From Actinomycetota bacterium (GTDB lineage: Bacteria; Actinomycetota; Actinomycetes; Actinomycetales; Actinomycetaceae): a stretch of DNA of 6,341 bases. Numbering within the stretch: the stretch's first letter is position 1; each line of letters begins with the position of its first letter. The position numbers and the translations under genes were made by a program. The stretch lies in contig JAHYYD010000129.1 of assembly GCA_019425105.1 (NCBI GenBank), positions 1 through 6,341 of the forward strand. Direction: 5' to 3'. Under the pieces are notes generated by a model. That model saw only the letters and a list, made by a program, of their open reading frames with translations, was not told the DNA's origin and did no database searches. Positions 5,683-6,341 of the stretch are shown piece after piece.

Positions 5683-6341
5683 GCGCGCACTCCTAGGGCG
5701 TCAAGGATCGGGTTGTCGGGTCGCACGTCGAAGGCGCGGATCCACGGGTCGGCGTCCGCCAGCTCCTCGGGCCGCCCGGATGCCACGATCGTGCGCCGCA
5801 GCAGGTACAGGCGGTCGCAGCCGGCGCGCGCGCCGATGAGGTCGTGCGTGGTCATGAGGAGTGCCCTTCCGCCGTCCGCGAGCGCGCGGAACAGGTCCAT
5901 GAGCATCTCCTGCGTGGGCATGTCGAGGCCGGTGAAGGGCTCGTCGAGGAGCAGCACGGCGGGCCGGATCGCGAGGGCCCGGGCAACAAGGACGCGCTGG
6001 CGTTGGCCGCCGGACAGCTCGCCGATGGGACGCTTGGCGAGGTCGCGCATGCCGACGAGGGACAGTGCCTCCTCGACCGCGCGGAAGTGCGGAGTGCGCG
6101 CGCGCCCGAGCAGCCCGCGCCGCACGGTGACGGCCTGCAGTACGGCGTCGCGCACGCTGATCGGGAAGTCCCACGCGAACTCGTGCCGCTGCGGCACATA
6201 CCCGATCGCGCCGTCAGTCTCGACGCGCCCGCTGGAGGGAATCAAGCCGAGGATCGAGCGGATCAGCGTGGTCTTTCCGGCGCCGTTGGGTCCGATGAGG
6301 CCGACGAGCTCCCCGGCCTCTACCTCCAGGTCGACGCCCTC
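5679..6341 (-). CDS. ABC transporter ATP-binding subunit, partial (5' end beyond the window)
   Basis: The visible 220 residues run in frame to the window edge, so the gene starts beyond 6341; the TTG at 6245 is internal. All nucleotide-binding motifs are intact: Walker A GPNGAGKT (fragment residues 17-24), Q-loop YVPQRHEF with Gln51, signature LSGGQRQRV (109-117), Walker B VLLLDEP (129-135) and the switch His166 in MTTHDL. It powers the permease encoded immediately downstream; their reading frames overlap by ATGA at 5682-5679. The sequence fits the metal-chelate group (ZnuC/MntB type) and, by its partner, probably the 'anchored repeat-type' ATPase (TIGR03771). The solute-binding protein and surface-anchored repeat proteins would be expected further upstream on the minus strand, outside this window. 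Confidence 0.93.
   Translation of the reverse strand, partial: EGVDLEVEAGELVGLIGPNGAGKTTLIRSILGLIPSSGRVETDGAIGYVPQRHEFAWDFPISVRDAVLQAVTVRRGLLGRARTPHFRAVEEALSLVGMRDLAKRPIGELSGGQRQRVLVARALAIRPAVLLLDEPFTGLDMPTQEMLMDLFRALADGGRALLMTTHDLIGARAGCDRLYLLRRTIVASGRPEELADADPWIRAFDVRPDNPILDALGVRA

Noticed and set aside
6243..6245. TTG at 6245 as the start of the ATPase
   Set aside because: Walker A lies upstream of it in the same open frame, which continues to the window edge.

Overview
The window is GC-rich DNA from an actinobacterium, most likely a member of the Actinomycetaceae (Actinomyces/Schaalia type). The grounds are codon composition, a DUF6318-like protein, a type VII secretion (T7SS)-like gene set with a mycosin-like protease, and an ABC-3 transporter of the actinobacterial 'anchored repeat' type. 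The taxonomic call is inference; there is no marker gene.

Layout. Positions 1-742 (+ strand) hold the last codons of a probable upstream gene and a complete DUF6318-like membrane-anchored protein. Positions 743-1362 are a convergent intergenic region rich in DNA-level structure: a strong GC hairpin, a degenerate parS-like site, a small palindrome, a 21-bp-periodic repeat array, a perfect 16-bp parS site and a 14-bp tandem repeat. Positions 1363-4595 (- strand) are a compact three-gene operon, read right to left: a small WXG100/ESAT-6-like protein, a 517-residue protein with a helical N-terminus and a Gly-rich C-terminus, and a secreted subtilisin-family (S8, mycosin-like) protease. Candidate promoter and ribosome-binding sites lie just upstream. 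Positions 4768-6341 (- strand) hold the permease and the 5'-truncated ATPase of an ABC-3 metal-type importer, joined by an ATGA overlap.

How they fit. The three-gene operon looks like a secreted-substrate module of T7SS: a helical-hairpin small partner, a large PPE/EspB-like substrate, and a protease whose start codon overlaps the substrate's stop codon. No EccB/C/D/E machinery is visible here. The first gene is out of frame at a run of eight G (coding strand): a strong ribosome-binding site starts one frame, while the rest of the protein is in another. One more G, or two fewer, would restore a 156-residue protein. This could be phase variation, transcriptional slippage, a real mutation or a sequencing error; it is the most interesting point in the window. 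The second is the intergenic region with a perfect ParB-binding centromere site beside a 21-bp repeat array, which suggests the locus lies in the origin-proximal part of the chromosome.
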